Part shown: piece after piece, positions 24,826 to 36,959 of the stretch
Position numbering within the stretch: position 1 is the first letter of the stretch
Layout: every line of letters begins with the position of its first letter
DNA from: Sciurus carolinensis
Lineage: Eukaryota; Chordata; Mammalia; Rodentia; Sciuridae
Direction: 5' to 3'
NCBI RefSeq assembly: GCF_902686445.1
Contig: NC_062215.1
Span: 29,348,750-29,412,749 of the forward strand
DNA: 64,000 nucleotides
The notes under the pieces: model-generated
Databases searched by the model: none
What the model saw: only the letters and a program-made list of their open reading frames with translations
What the model was told of the DNA's origin: nothing
Position numbers and translations under genes: made by a program

Positions 24826-25796
24826 CCCACAGCTTACCCAACATACTCACCCAACACCAAAGCAGTTGACTGTCCCCCGCTGCAGAGCTGGATGAACTCT
24901 GGGCTCTGAGGACAGGCTCTATGCCTGTTTCCCCTCACAAAATGAACAAATTTGAGATTCAGGACCCTTCATAATTTCAAAGAAATTTCACCCTACATGG
25001 AGAAGTAGAATAACATTGTTAAATAATATCTAAAGACTATTGTGTTTTGTTTGATGTGAAATAAATAGGAAATGTTACAAATGCAAAAACAAAAGAGAAA
25101 TGGGGACTCTTGATATCCTGAAACTCCAGAAATTTCTTTCTCAAACAAGTGAAAAGGACATAACCACAGCAGTGTTGGTGTACGAGTTAACGCCTGTTTT
25201 TGCAGAGTTACGATGTAGCCACAAGGGTGAGCATCCTCCACAGAACAATCAGATCTCACTCACAGTCCAAGCTACGCTTCAGTCCATACTGTCACCAATA
25301 CCTTCTTAAAGGTAAAATGACTGAGATAACGAGGATGGCTTTGATCAATAAATTACTGAGTACATCCTGCTCCAGAGAGTGTCCTAAATTCCATGTGGTG
25401 GTGACACTAGAGACATAGAGGAGTTTATGGTGTAAAGAAGATGTAGAAAGAAGGAAAGAAACAGCGAATAATGAAGCTATAAAATTCATATTATATTCCC
25501 CTTAAAGTCAAGATGAATAGTCATTTGGATTTAAACTCCTTTTCCAATTAATTTTAAAATATATACACATTTGCTTTTTGGTTCTTTAAGCCACATGATT
25601 TCACAGTACACTTTAGGCTGTTACAAACTGAAATTTTAGGCATTTTAAAATCTAACAGAAACTTGATGGACCAGTAGCTGACATATACATACACGCTTCA
25701 CTCACATCACATAAAGCATCTCCATGTGCACAATAGGGCTGGGATTCCAGAAAGTCAGTGTCTCAAGGGTATAAGCACTTTTGATTAAGGAATGGC

Positions 25797-26027
25797 CATT
25801 TTTTTCTTCTTTCTTTCCTTAATTTGGTACTGGGTATTGAACCCCAGGGTGCTTAACCATTAAGTCACATCCCCAGTCTTTTATTATTATTATTTTTAAA
25901 TTTTGAGACAGGATCTTGCTAAGTTTCTTAGGGCCTTGCTAAGTTACTGAGGCTGGCTTTGAACTTGCAATCCTCAGCCTCACAAGCTGCTGGGATTACA
26001 GATGTGCACCACCACACCCAGCTTAAG
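25797..26027 (-). mobile_element. B1-dID (MEN-type) dimeric SINE
   Basis: The complement shows a 7SL-like B1 half (GCTGGGATTACAGATGTG, CAATCCTCAGCCTC) and an ID half with a tRNA-like B box (plus strand GGGTATTGAACCCCAG) followed by a T-rich plus-strand tail. TTAAGGAA occurs on both sides (near 25786 and at 26024), a possible target duplication. RNA polymerase III type; no protein. Confidence 0.93.
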
Positions 26028-26684
26028 GAACTTCTTAAAATGACTATTAATTTATTCCACATACTTTGCCATATTGATTTGATCTAAATTACCAATGGTC
26101 ATTTCTCACTTTCCTGAAAGAATGGAGGTAAATATTCCGCCAGAAAGATTGGATAATCTAGATAAAGTTTTATTTGTTTACAGTATACATTTTAATGAAA
26201 AGACCAAATTTATCTTTTTCCTTATTTTGATAGATTTATAGCAGGACTAATTCAGAAGTTTTGGATTAATAAAAAATGTTTCTAAAGAACAGACTCAGGA
26301 ACAAACTCAGGAAAACAAAAATTAATAAATTTGGGAGCAATGTAAATATGAATCATTCAGAAAATAGCAAACTGTTCATTAATTTTAAAAATTTTAATAA
26401 ATACCCTATTTGAGACAGCCATTTTAGAGTCCTGGAGTGTGTGAAATATTCTGCTTAGAGCCTCAGAATTATCATATGGTAGAAAGAAAAGATACCACAC
26501 ACGGGTCGTCTAGACCAGCATTTTTCAAATTGTGTTCCATACTAATACTCTGAGAAGATAATTGGTGATTAACGCAGTTGAAAAGCTTTAAGATATCTCC
26601 TGTAGAGATTTGTATAATAATTAGTATATCAAATAAACAGGGAATCTTATAATAAAGAAATCTGCTCAATCTTAAGAGGAAATA

Positions 26685-26905
26685 GCATGGTTGTTTAAAA
26701 GACCAGATTCTAGAGCAAGATTGAGAGGGTTTTGAGCTGAATTTTGCTTCTTTCTTGTTTTGTGTGTTTGAACTAGTTACTTAATTTCTCTGTGTCTGTT
26801 TAATTACATGAAGATTACATTTCTGCCTACTTTGAACAATATTATTATGGATGATTTTAATGATTCAATATATGCAGAAAAATATAGTATCTGAAATACT
26901 GCAAG
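26685..26905 (+). mobile_element. MIR
   Basis: AGACCAGATTCTAGAGCAAG, ACTAGTTACTTAATTTCTC and TGTGTCTGTTTAATTACATG match the MIR layout, then AT-rich 3' text. Confidence 0.65.
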
Positions 26906-28239
26906 CATTACAGCATAATTCAGTGGGCATTTCTCAGTTTGACTGACCAAGTTCACAAGTGCACATGTGTGTATGTATACTTCTTTGCAGCCTAAAAAGC
27001 ATGGACTGTTCATGTTTAATTTACGAAAGGAAAACAACTGTCACAAAGACCAAATCTCATTTACAGGACTCACAGAGAGTAATTGACAGATGGAACTCCA
27101 ATCTCCTTCATTCCTATCTAGTCCTGGTCCCCAGTGCCATTCCATATTTCAATCAGCTGATCTCTAAGGCTAAAGCACCTTTCTGTGTATAAGTCTTCCT
27201 ATTTCCTGTAGACAGTCAATTGAATTTTGTGAATTTCACCTTCCCTTAATTCTTAAAATTCCCTTATTTTACAATTGGGCAATACCTGATGTATACCAGA
27301 TTCAAAATCTGTGAATTTGTCATGATGAATTGATAATTTTGTTCAGTATTGGAGAAAACAAAATTGTATGTATAAAGTTCGCCGAACAAAATCTAGTCTT
27401 TATATTATGAACCTGTTTAGAGGGAAAAGAAACCTAAATTTACTTTGTAAAGTAATTTTCTAAAAATTGGAAGGGCAAGGTAAGTCATAATTTTAGTGTT
27501 TCTTTTTTTAATGTTTTTTCAAAGTCTAGCTGCTTTCTTACTTGCTTGATGTTGTACCACTTCTAGTGTACCTGAGAATCAGACTTCAAAAATAAAGCTG
27601 CAGCATGTGGAAACAAAGGAAGCTGTTGCCCTGGCAACAGGAACCACATCAAGTCCCACCCTCCCACAGGGCTTCCATCTCTAGCAATTCCCCCCCGCCC
27701 CTTTTTTTTCTTCTCAGTAGGTCTGCACATAAGTAGCATAGAGAATGTGGCTCCACTCTAGGACTTTTTCAATAAAAGAACTGAAAATCCATTGAGATTC
27801 TCCTTGGAACTAGGTAGTTTCATGCGGGAACCTAATGTCATATCTAACATATATATTGTGAATGGAAAAAATGCATATTTGTGAAAATGAATCACATCTG
27901 CCCATCTGGCCAACTCCATCCAGGTAAACATGTTCCTCACAATGTGTTAATGGAAGCTGAGTTTGGGGAAGCCTCATTCTTTAGGCTGTGAAGAATGAAA
28001 CCCGTGAAACTGGAAATTCACCACAGTGTCTTTACTTCTAAGAATCCACTTTTGCCTTCAACTTTCAATACCCTTGCATAAAGCATAGGACAGCAAAAAC
28101 AATTAATAATAAACAAATTTCAAAAATCATCTATTTATTAGGATCTTGCATTACTCCTTAATTTTGAAGACAGTGAAAATCTGAAATTCAACTATGTGGT
28201 AAGTTCCTCCTCTTCCACAATCACATTCCAGCAAACTCT
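26906..28239. other. Unique DNA with one regulatory candidate
   Basis: 27590-27710 is GC-richer than its surroundings and holds the X-box. No exon is supported. Confidence 0.5.
27625..27638. promoter_or_regulatory. Candidate RFX X-box
   Basis: GTTGCCCTGGCAAC is a perfect 6-bp inverted repeat with a 2-bp spacer, the ideal X-box bound by RFX factors. A RUNX-like AACCACA follows at 27642-27648 and a C-rich GC-box-like CCCCCCGCCCC at about 27690. No adjacent gene is visible, so the role is inferred from motif alone. Confidence 0.45.
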
Positions 28240-28390
28240 TCACAGTCAATTCATTCATAGATTCATTCGTGAAAGTAAAATGGACTGTGTGCCTGTTGTG
28301 TTTGCTGCATTAGAGATTCAAATAAATATAGTCTGTGACCACTGACTTGGAAGAGTTTACAATCTAGGTAAGAAAACAAGATAGGCCATA
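28240..28390 (-). mobile_element. L2 fragment
   Basis: TTCATTCATAGATTCATTCG is the L2 tail complement, followed by TGTGTGCCTGTTGTGTTTG and GGAAGAGTTTACAATCTAGG. Confidence 0.6.
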
Positions 28391-28747
28391 AACATGAAGA
28401 ACATTAAAAATGCAGGATGAAATTACTTTTATAGTTAGTCATCTATGAATGCTTCTAGATTTATTAGCCAGGAAACTCAAGAATCACATCCACTTTTGCT
28501 ACCACATCAAAGTCGTCCTTTCAATTCAGCCTTATGAACAGTATTCTCATCTATTCCTTCTTCTTTCATATTCTTTTTCCCTCTGCCTTTGGACTGTTCC
28601 CTTTATTTTCATTAAGTAAAAAAAAAATGCTTATGTCCCTTTTAGATATCAGACACTATGTCAGGTTCTAGCAATTTCAAATAAAAAGAGGAGGGATTTA
28701 CAATTTCCTAGGCAAAGCAGAAATTAAAATATGAGTCATCACACATG

Positions 28748-29096
28748 CAGATGATCCTTGATTTATGATGGGGTTGCCCTTCAGTAAACCCATGGTCAGT
28801 TGAAAATATCATAAGTTGAAAGCACATTTCATACACATATTGAACATCATAACATAGCAACACAGTGTGCTCCATATCCTAGATCATTTATGTCATGACA
28901 TGGTGGCTGACTAGGAGATGTGGTTCTCTGCTGCTGCCTAATAGCATGAGAAGAAAAGTCACAGAGCATCTTGCTAACCCAGGAAAAATCAAAATCCAAA
29001 ATCCAACATGATTCCTACTAAATGCACATCACTTTCATATCCTCCTAAAACTGAAAAGTTATTAAGTCAAACCCTTATAGTGGGGAACCATCTGTA
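28748..29096. mobile_element. Tigger-like nonautonomous DNA transposon
   Basis: The left end CAGATGATCCTTGATTTATG is roughly inverted at the right end (GTGGGGAACCATCTG), giving imperfect terminal inverted repeats. Internal text such as GTTGAAAATATCATAAGTTG and GTGGCTGACTAGGAG is like a Tigger-derived short element. No transposase frame. Confidence 0.6.
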
Positions 29097-29547
29097 ATCA
29101 AATTATGATTCAAAATAGTTTATCCAACACTGTTGCAGAGAGACTTTTCAAAAATTTAATATGATCACAGAAACACCATGCTGGAAATGGTTCTTTGATT
29201 CCATTATTGTCAATAAGTATAGCTCACTTGCTGCTACGCCCCACCCCAGCACTTTATTCCAGTCCTACTAGTATTTACGAAATGAGTCAATCTTTCTTCT
29301 AGGATTGGGTTTTGGACTCTATACCCTTTATCAAGGTTCAATTCCATGTGTAACTGGAAATCTCTTGCACATCATTCATTCATCTGCTTAACAATTAGTA
29401 GCCACCATCACAAGCCCCTGAAACATCTCTTGCTTTCCCAAACTAAGTAGCTCCTTTTTCTATATCATCATGTTTTCTGAGCATATTCCTACACGGAACC
29501 ATTTTGCACCTAGTATTATGATTGTTTACAATGTGAGACCACTTTCG

Positions 29548-29753
29548 TCATGTACAGTGACACATAACTGTAATCCCAGAGATTTATGAGACAGAGGCAG
29601 GAAGATCACAAGTTCAAGACCAGACTGGGCAATTTAGCAAGATCCTGTCTCAAAATAAAAAGTGAAAAACAGGTTGGGATTGCAGGTCAGTAGTTGAGAA
29701 CCCTAGGTTCAATCCCCAGTACAAAAAACAAACAAACAAACAAACAAAAAAAA
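29548..29753 (+). mobile_element. B1-dID dimeric SINE
   Basis: Shows ACTGTAATCCCAGAGAT, GAGGCAGGAAGATCACAAG, TTAGCAAGATCCTGTCTC, then the ID half with GGTTCAATCCCCAGTAC and an (AAAC)n tail at 29725-29752. Confidence 0.93.
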
Positions 29754-30754
29754 ACTCCCTGCTTTTAAACTGTGAGCATTCTATGCACAACAAACACGAT
29801 TTCTATACTTAAGTAGATGCTTAGTAAATATCTATGCCTGAAGGAATGGGTGAAGGAAAAGTGATCTGAATTCAACATGAGCCTGGAAACTTGAACTATA
29901 CAAGAAAAAGATACCATCTGTCAAAAAGTTGTTAATTACTGTATGGTGGTGATCATTTCATAATAATCTTTGAAGTTTTATTAAAAGGGTGTGAAAATGA
30001 ACTACACATAAAATTTCTACTCCCAATCCTACCTGCTTCCCAACCTACAGATTCTATTCCTATAGGTGAAACCTAGTTTATGGGTCAGGGAGGGAAGAAC
30101 ATCTTTATCATTCCAAAGCAATTGGGCAGTCCTTTTCTCCAGATGACCATTGTTTTATGGAATTACTTGTTACTATGACTTAAATATATATGTGTATATA
30201 TATATATGTGTATATATATATATTAATGTTTGCTATTCATGTAGCACATTTTAGAGTAAAATTAATCTAGTTTTAAAGAAAATTATAAGATTTTGCTACA
30301 CTGCATTTCAAGATTTGGTTGAAAAAGAGACTTGAAATTTATATGGAATCTGGTAAGAAAAGAAAAATATTTCACTATGAATTATATCTATAGCTTCTAG
30401 TTCAGAATGTGAGGGATGATGCTAAGACTAGAGAATATGAATAGAAACAGGCAGGAAATAAAAGCTGGAGCAGAATTGGAATGTGTAGAACCAGCATTCT
30501 TTAAAAACCAAAATTTAAAGGCATCATGTTTAGCCTTTGTCACGGAACCACTAGTAAAACTTGGCCCTGGAAGTCCCCAAACCTTCCAACTCCTCTCCAC
30601 CTGCCAAAATCTTTGTCGCATGCCAAAAATGAGAGTTTCCCACATTTCTCCTACAATTAGGGAATCGGATCTGACTCAGCCAAGAGAAAGTTCTCACCCG
30701 ACCCCTAACCTTTGGTAAAGTCCCCCACGAGTGTTTGCCAGTCCTTGCTTGGTG
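29754..30754. other. Unassigned DNA, no gene seen
   Basis: Holds the TA/TG run at 30182. The 82- and 100-codon frames overlapping on opposite strands at 30397-30718 cannot both be real, and neither shows a domain. Confidence 0.5.
30182..30226. repeat. (TA)n(TG)n low-complexity run
   Basis: Alternating TA with two TGTG interruptions in two near-identical halves (ATATATGTGTATATATATAT). Confidence 0.9.
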
Positions 30755-31372
30755 TACTCATTTCCTAAGTTGTTATGATAAATTACTGCCAACTGTGTGG
30801 CCTAGAACAACAAAAATATATCCTCTTCAAGTTCTGGAGCCCAAAAGTCCAAATGCAAAGTGTGGGCACAGCCATATTTTCTCCCAAAGCTCAGGCAGTG
30901 TGTTCCCTGCCTTTCCAGCTTCTGTCAGTGCCTAGTGTTTGCTGGCATGACCTCAGTCTCTGCCTCCCTGTTCACCCTGCCTTCTCCTCTCCCCTCTCAA
31001 AACTCCTTTGCCTCCCTCCTTTATTTATTTTTTCTTTTCTGTTCTTTTTATTGTTTGATACCAGAGATCAAACCCCAAAGGCTCTTAGCAACAGAGTCAC
31101 ACCCCTAGCCCCTTTTTAAAATATTTTATTTAGAGACAGGGTCTCGATAAGTTGCTTAGGGCCTTGCATGTACCTGGCTCTGTACCTCCCTCTTATAAGG
31201 ACATTTGGGATTGCATTTAGAACCCTTCCAAATAATCCAGGATAAACTCCAAAAGGGCTTCAAGGTTCTTAACCACATTCTTTGCCATATAAGTTAATGA
31301 GGTAGTGGTCATAGGTTCTGGGGTATACGATGTGATCATATCTTTTCTTGGGCCACCATTTAACACACGACA
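30755..31372 (-). mobile_element. MLT1-type LTR split by a SINE
   Basis: The plus strand shows the MLT1 complement: CATTTCCTAAGTTGTTATGA, TAAATTACTGCCAACTGTG, AGTTCTGGAGCCCAAAAG, GCTGGCATGACCTC, a C/T-rich part, then after the SINE TCTTATAAGGACAT, CATAGGTTCTGGGG and GGGCCACCATTTAAC. Overlapping open frames of up to 114 codons in this interval run across both the LTR and the SINE and are not genes. Confidence 0.82.
31024..31168 (-). mobile_element. B1-dID SINE, 3' part, inside the MLT1 LTR
   Basis: The complement shows the ID-like half (CCTAGCCCC, ATCAAACCCCAAAGGCTC) and the start of the B1-like half (GAGACAGGGTCTCGATAAG). The rest of the B1 half is missing, so it is truncated. Confidence 0.8.
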
Positions 31373-31934
31373 CTTGTATTGGTTGCCAAAGAAGCTATGG
31401 TGATGGTGGCTGCTTCTGTCAGAGCAGGGTCCAATGTTTGCCTTAGGCCAGTGACCTTTCATCCCACACAAGGAGAACTTCATAGCTTATGAACAGTAAT
31501 GCTGGAAACCAGCCATGACCATTTTATTGACCACTGGTTGGAAGCCTGAATGGATCCTGAATATTATCTTCATGCAATGTTTTAATTAAAGCTGCATAGA
31601 ATAAACATTCATGTTCAGTGTAACTGTCCTGTCTTTATATCCCCATAAAATATGCTATTTTCTGTGTTTTCTGCATGCTAGGTATCCCTGACTCCATTTT
31701 TAACTTTTAGTTTTGGAAAAAATTTTAGCCAGGGTGGGAACGGCATTAGATAATCTCTTGTTCTTTCACTCTAGAATTTCAAAGTGGTTTTTTTTTCTTT
31801 TTTCTATGATATATGTAGGATTATAGACGCTCTTCTACTGCTCTATTTGTTGTTATTTCTTCTTCCTTCTAAATGAGACATTGATTGCCAGCTAGTCTCA
31901 AATTACAAGTGATATTGTCTTTTCTCTTTCTTAT

Positions 31935-31976
<42 letters not shown>

Positions 31977-32811
31977 TTGCTGAGGGAGGTGTTACAGATT
32001 TTAGTGCTTTTAAGTATCCTGGGCAGTTTCCCTCAAATTACAGGGAAGAATTTCCTTCTTGAATGGTTAAGTTATGAAGTGATGTTAAGAGAAAACTAGA
32101 ACTGAGAGAGCCCTCCATTTCCATACATTTGTATAAATAATGGACAACATCCAAACTAACTGCCCCTTTACTTTTTTCCTACTAAATATTTTAGTGCACT
32201 ATTAGGTCTAGTTATTATAATTGGATAGATTTAATTTGAAAGGAACCAAACAAATAAATAAAACAGCAGGGAATTTGGAATTCTGATTGCTAAAAAAAAA
32301 AAAACAATATTTATAGACCCTGGATACCTTGAAAATATGTAATTAGCATTTAGAATATTTTCACAACGTTCCTGATTTGTGGTTTGTAGGAAATGAAGCA
32401 CTTTCTTTAGACCTGGTCTAAAATAATTTTTTTAAAAAAAGGCATTCAAATTCATTTATTTATTGTTTTTCTAGTTTGGTACAACATTATGAAAACTGCT
32501 TTGATGTCACACAAATTTTCTTAGAAAAAAAAAAATGACCTTCACCTCAACAGAAATATTGTCAATCCAGAAGACTAATGAAAAAGCAAAAGTCTCTTAT
32601 CACTCCAAGATGTCATTTTTATTTCTATGCAAAGCTGCATTGTAACAAGTTGTGGAGGCAGGACATAGGGGGTGAGAAATACGGAGATCCATTTCCACAA
32701 AACTCTGGTCATCAATCAGTTTCCCTATTTTAAGATTGTATCATGGGGTGTTAAAAAAATCACCTTCTTCATGCTCACTTCCTCTACTTGTTGAGACCAG
32801 GTTTAAGTGGA
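31373..32811. other. Unassigned DNA, no gene seen
   Basis: CA repeat at 31937, A runs at 32293 and 32525, otherwise nothing recognised. Confidence 0.55.
31937..31972. repeat. (CA)n microsatellite
   Basis: About 18 uninterrupted CA units. Confidence 0.98.
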
Positions 32812-33522
32812 ACCATCAAGATGGAAATGGGGAAAAAGGCACAATTTTACATTGCTGGTGGAGTTGCAAATTGGTGCAGCCACCCTGGAAAGCAATGTGG
32901 AGAATCCTCAGAAAACTTGGAATTGACCCACATTTTGACCCAGTTATCCTACTCCTCAGTTTATACCTAAAGGACTTAAAATCAGCATACTACAGTAACA
33001 CAGCCACATGAATATTTATAGCAGCTCAATTCACAATAGCTACATTGCAGAACCAACCTAGATGCCCTTCAACAGATAAATGGATAAAGAAACTGTGGTA
33101 TATATACACAATGGAATATTATTCAACCATAAAGAAGAATAATATTATGGCATTTGCAAATAATATTATAGATGGAATTGGAGAATATCATGCTAAGTGA
33201 AATAAGCCAATCCCAAAAAACAAAGGCTGAATGTTTTCCCTGATAAGTGAATGATGATATATAATGGGGCTGTGGGGGGATGGGAGAGAGAGAGAAGAAT
33301 GGAGGAACTTTAGGTTATGTAGAAGGAAATGAGAGGCAGGGGTGTTTGAAAAATGGTGGAATGAGACAGACATCATTACCCTATGTATATGTATGATTAC
33401 ACAAATGGTAGGAATCTACATCGTGTACCACCATAGAAACGAAATGATGTACCCCATTTGTGTGTAATGAATCAAAATGCAGTCTGTAAAAAATTAAAAG
33501 ATAAATAAATTTAAAAAAAAAT
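32812..33522 (+). mobile_element. 5'-truncated LINE-1, ORF2 C-terminus and 3' UTR (older type)
   Basis: Begins near the ORF2 Cys/His motif and carries the family segments for LVQPPWKAMWRILRKLGI and LKDLKSAYY, then the non-coding end with ACCCCATTTGTGTGTAATGA and an A-rich tail. The 3' UTR has a short G/A-rich tract but no telomere-like units. A small local duplication of AATAATATTA occurs near 33150-33170. Target-site duplications are not clear. Confidence 0.9.
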
Positions 33523-34249
33523 GAGTGGACCAGGATCTGGATATTGAGGTAGCAGACAGACTCCAAAGTTGAATTCACATGACAAAAGCAGAGCCATGGA
33601 CTTTGACAGAGGACAAAACAGGAGTGCCTGTTCCCAAGAGGACAGAGTGGGTTAACTGACACAGGCAGGCAGTTCTGGGCTACAGCCAACAGTCGCTGAC
33701 TGGAGACCCACATGGAGCCAGGACTGGGAAGCAGTCCTTCTGCCTACTGGGCAGCCTCGGGTTCTCCCAAGAATAAATTCTGAGGGAAGTACATGTTTAT
33801 TTGGGAACCTTTTCTACACTCATTCGTAATGTTGTCGATGATTCCCAAATCCCAAGCCAGTCATGACCAGTTCACAGAACTTGATGAAAAGGATTATGTC
33901 ACTAGCAATTTGGGGAGATTCAAAGGCCCTTCGGTATTTTCGTAACTTCTGTTTCACTCGCGACTCTTTCCACACTGATACCATGAAATTTCACCGTTGC
34001 AAATCACTTGTTTCCAGATAAACACTGATTACTCTCTTACTTTTTCCTGTGAAGAGTGAGCTTGTCCAATTTAACCATTTCTTTTCTAAAAGGTTGGTTT
34101 CATTCTTTTCTAGCCAGCACAAACTTTTCTGGCTTTGCTATTCAAATCTATCACCCTGAAAGTAGTTGATAAGGAAAAAAATTCATTGTGGCTTATTTTA
34201 AGAGGAACTGCTTTATTCCTGTTTGAGGGTAATTTTCAACCAATGCTTT

Positions 34250-34640
34250 TATTATGTTGACCTTTGCTAAAGAAATCGTCAGCAATATAGTCAAGTCTTT
34301 TAATAAAAGTGAGTCTAGAATAGGATATTTCTTCTGAAGAGCTGCTGATTTGGGAAGCCTGAGGCCATTCAGAGAGCTCTGACTATCCCAAAGGCACTAG
34401 GCCCAATAAAGCTGATTGAAATTATAGTCAAGTCCTGCAGAGGCCTCAGCTTTTTATAATTTAAAAACAGAATTCTAGCAAATGCATAAATGGTTTTCTA
34501 TGATGCTAGAGTGAAATTTGCATAGGATCAACCCAGTAAATTCTAATACACAGTGACATTTTCACTAAGTATTTGACAGTTTGCCCTCTAGTTAATAGTC
34601 ATACACTGGTAACATGAAATCTAGCTTGTTAAAAAATTGT
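34250..34640. other. Candidate conserved non-coding segment
   Basis: Repeat-free text of mixed composition (AGAGCTGCTGATTTGGGAAG, AATAAAGCTGATTGAAATTA) beside L1 and simple repeats. No open frame of note. Conservation cannot be seen here. Confidence 0.15.
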
Positions 34641-35559
34641 AAGAACCAAGGTAGTGACACATCATGATACTTCTTAAGGTGTTGAGGTAAGCAGGGAAAA
34701 GAATATTTTGTCTAAAAAAATGTCCTGGGGATACATTAATTATATAATAAGAAGTTGGAATTGGCTCTAATTCCTACCAACAGTTATTTGAACCAGTTTT
34801 ATAGAACTTTGAATATTCAAGTGTTGTCCTCTTGAATATTCAAGATTTTTGTCATTTGATTTTGATGAGAATGAAAAGATGGAATACTAAAATCTTCAGA
34901 AGAATTATATTATTTTTTCATATTGTACTGGAATCCAATGAATCTGAAAACTCCTAGATACCTGAAACCCAAGAAATAGTTGCACTGACCTTGAAAGTAG
35001 GTTAAAAAATATCTATCAGCAGAAACCTACTTTCATAATATTACTAGTTTCATAACCAAATTGAGGATTAATCAGGGAATATTGGTGACCAAGAGATATT
35101 AAAGTCATGACAGAAGCTTCAATCCACCCTCCTGATCATCTGCTACTTATCATGCGTGCATGTACTTTCTACATATCTTTTATCAACAATTCTCATGATT
35201 CACCAGAGTTTACTCTTTCTGCCTTGTCTTTACACTAAGAGGAAAAAAAAGTAAAGGCGAATATTCCTAAATGCCAGTAAAGACCACTTGGATCACTAAA
35301 CCATAAACTACTACAGCAATTGTATGTCCATACATCATATAGACCTTTTAGCCTTAATGCTTTATGTTATCTAAATGAAAACATGGTCAGGTGCCATTCT
35401 TGGTCAAACATATTTCTAACCTATTTCAGAGTATACTGGGATAGCTCTTTTAATTAGGAAAAAAAATAATGATTTAGAGTGAACATTTCTATAGTTTATC
35501 TTTTAAACTTAAAATGTTAATGATTTATACTTAGCAGTGACAAATAAATGAAATCAGCC

Positions 35560-35756
35560 CAGCGTGGTGGCAGGAGCCTATAATCCCAGCAACTCGGAAA
35601 GATGAGGTAGGAGGATTGTAAGCTTAAAGTCACTTCAGCAATTTAGCAAGGCCCTAGGTAGCTCAATAAGCCTGTGTCTCAAAATGAAAAATAAAATAAG
35701 GACTGGGGATGTGGCCCAGTAGTTAAGAGCCTTTGGGTCCATTCTACAGTAAAAAT
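35560..35756 (+). mobile_element. B1-dID dimeric SINE with ATTC-repeat tail
   Basis: CAGCGTGGTGGCAGGAGCC, ATAATCCCAGCAACTCGG and the ID half GACTGGGGATGTGGCCCAG are clear. The B box region is diverged (GGGTCCATTCTACAG). An ATTC microsatellite at 35757-35790 grew at the tail. Confidence 0.92.
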
Positions 35757-36595
35757 CAATCATTCATTCATTCATTCAATCAATCATTGAAAGTAAAGTG
35801 CTTATTAACAAACAACGAATCAGTTCTACATTTAAAATTCAATATTATAATCATTGGGGAAAACTTTTTACCTTTATAAATTAAACATTTTACATTATCA
35901 ATCATCTAACCTGTTAACACAGCCTTCTCTGGCCACACAGAGAACTTAGAGTCAAAAGAAAAACTCAGAAACTTTGCAAACACCTAAAACAATTTCCCCA
36001 TGGACATAAGCAGCCAGTGTAAAAAAGCACAAAGGTTGTGTTCAACAGATAACCCTTTTTTCATTTACCAAGTACTGTCAGATGATACTTCTTCATGAGC
36101 CTTTACAGATAGACATCCTAGGTTGCAATGAACCAATTTAGAAAGATTTAACGAATCCTCACATCTAAACAACACAAAACACTGTGCCAAAATGAAAAAG
36201 ATATCCCAGGACATAAATTTTTAAAAGGTTCTCATCCTTGTTTTTTGTTTTATTCTTGGTTTTGGCAAGAAAGGGTGGACATTTGGATGATTGACAACCA
36301 ATATTTGCAATGGATAATAGGTAGCTGAAGAACTGTCTGGCAAGATTCTTATTGCCACTATATGCACTTTTCCAAACTACAGAGATCTACTTATAGTTCT
36401 TGATTTAAAGTTGTCTTTGTTGAACACAGCATGGTATTAAAGAGATCGGATCACTGGGTGTGCCTGATGTAACAGCCTTCTTCACTTTATAATGTTGACT
36501 TCCACTTCTAGCTTAGTTTTCACAGACACATGCAACTGGTGATTTCCTAAATTTTGGATACATCAGCAAAAATGCATTAATATATAGGTGTAGGG

Positions 36596-36728
36596 CAAAA
36601 AGGAGAAGGATGAGGATGAGAAGGAGAAGAAGGAGGAAGGAAAAAGGAGGAGAAAGAAAGGAAAAGGACGAAGAGGAGGTGGGGGAGGAATGGAAGGAAG
36701 GAGGAGGAATAAGAGGAGAAGAGGAGTC
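36596..36728. repeat. Polypurine GGA/GAA tract
   Basis: About 130 bases that are almost entirely A or G on the plus strand, with only a few pyrimidines. Its antisense frame gives Ser/Leu/Pro runs and is not a gene. Confidence 0.93.
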
Positions 36729-36959
36729 AGCTGAAGACTTAAAAAATAAAAGCATTCATGTAAAACTGCAGTAAAATGGAGAAGTTAATACAAAAAGATA
36801 AAAGACATTTTAGGCTGCAGTTAGACATGCATAGTGGATCCGGGGTTTAAGAAAACACTTAGTGCAGAATAAATCAGTTAATCGATAACCCTGCCTCAGT
36901 GGTACCTCAAGGTCTGACAAGATAGTTATTTTAGGACCCTTGCCTGGTCTCAGCTATAT

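Larger units (their letters stand above)
22067..25796. other. Long unique AT-rich interval, no gene seen
   Basis: Apart from simple repeats and two doubtful L1 tails (24340, 24765) nothing is recognised. Overlapping frames at 24993-25489 on both strands are chance-like. Confidence 0.55.
33523..36595. other. Unique DNA with one SINE, no gene seen
   Basis: Includes the candidate conserved segment at 34250 and two copies of a 12-bp palindrome at 34809 and 34832. No coding evidence. Confidence 0.55.

Noticed and set aside
25200..25230. Micro-exon between a CCTGTTTTTGCAG acceptor and a GGTGAGC donor
   Set aside because: The enclosed segment is only about 20 bases and such pairs are common by chance.
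26515..26625. Possible MER5-like hAT fragment (TTTTTCAAATTGTGTTCCA)
   Set aside because: Only one short motif fits; not enough for a call.
30735..31119. Overlapping frames of 66-114 codons
   Set aside because: They run across an LTR and a SINE inserted in it.
36513..36755. Ser/Leu-rich small protein
   Set aside because: Reading of a polypurine tract from the other strand.
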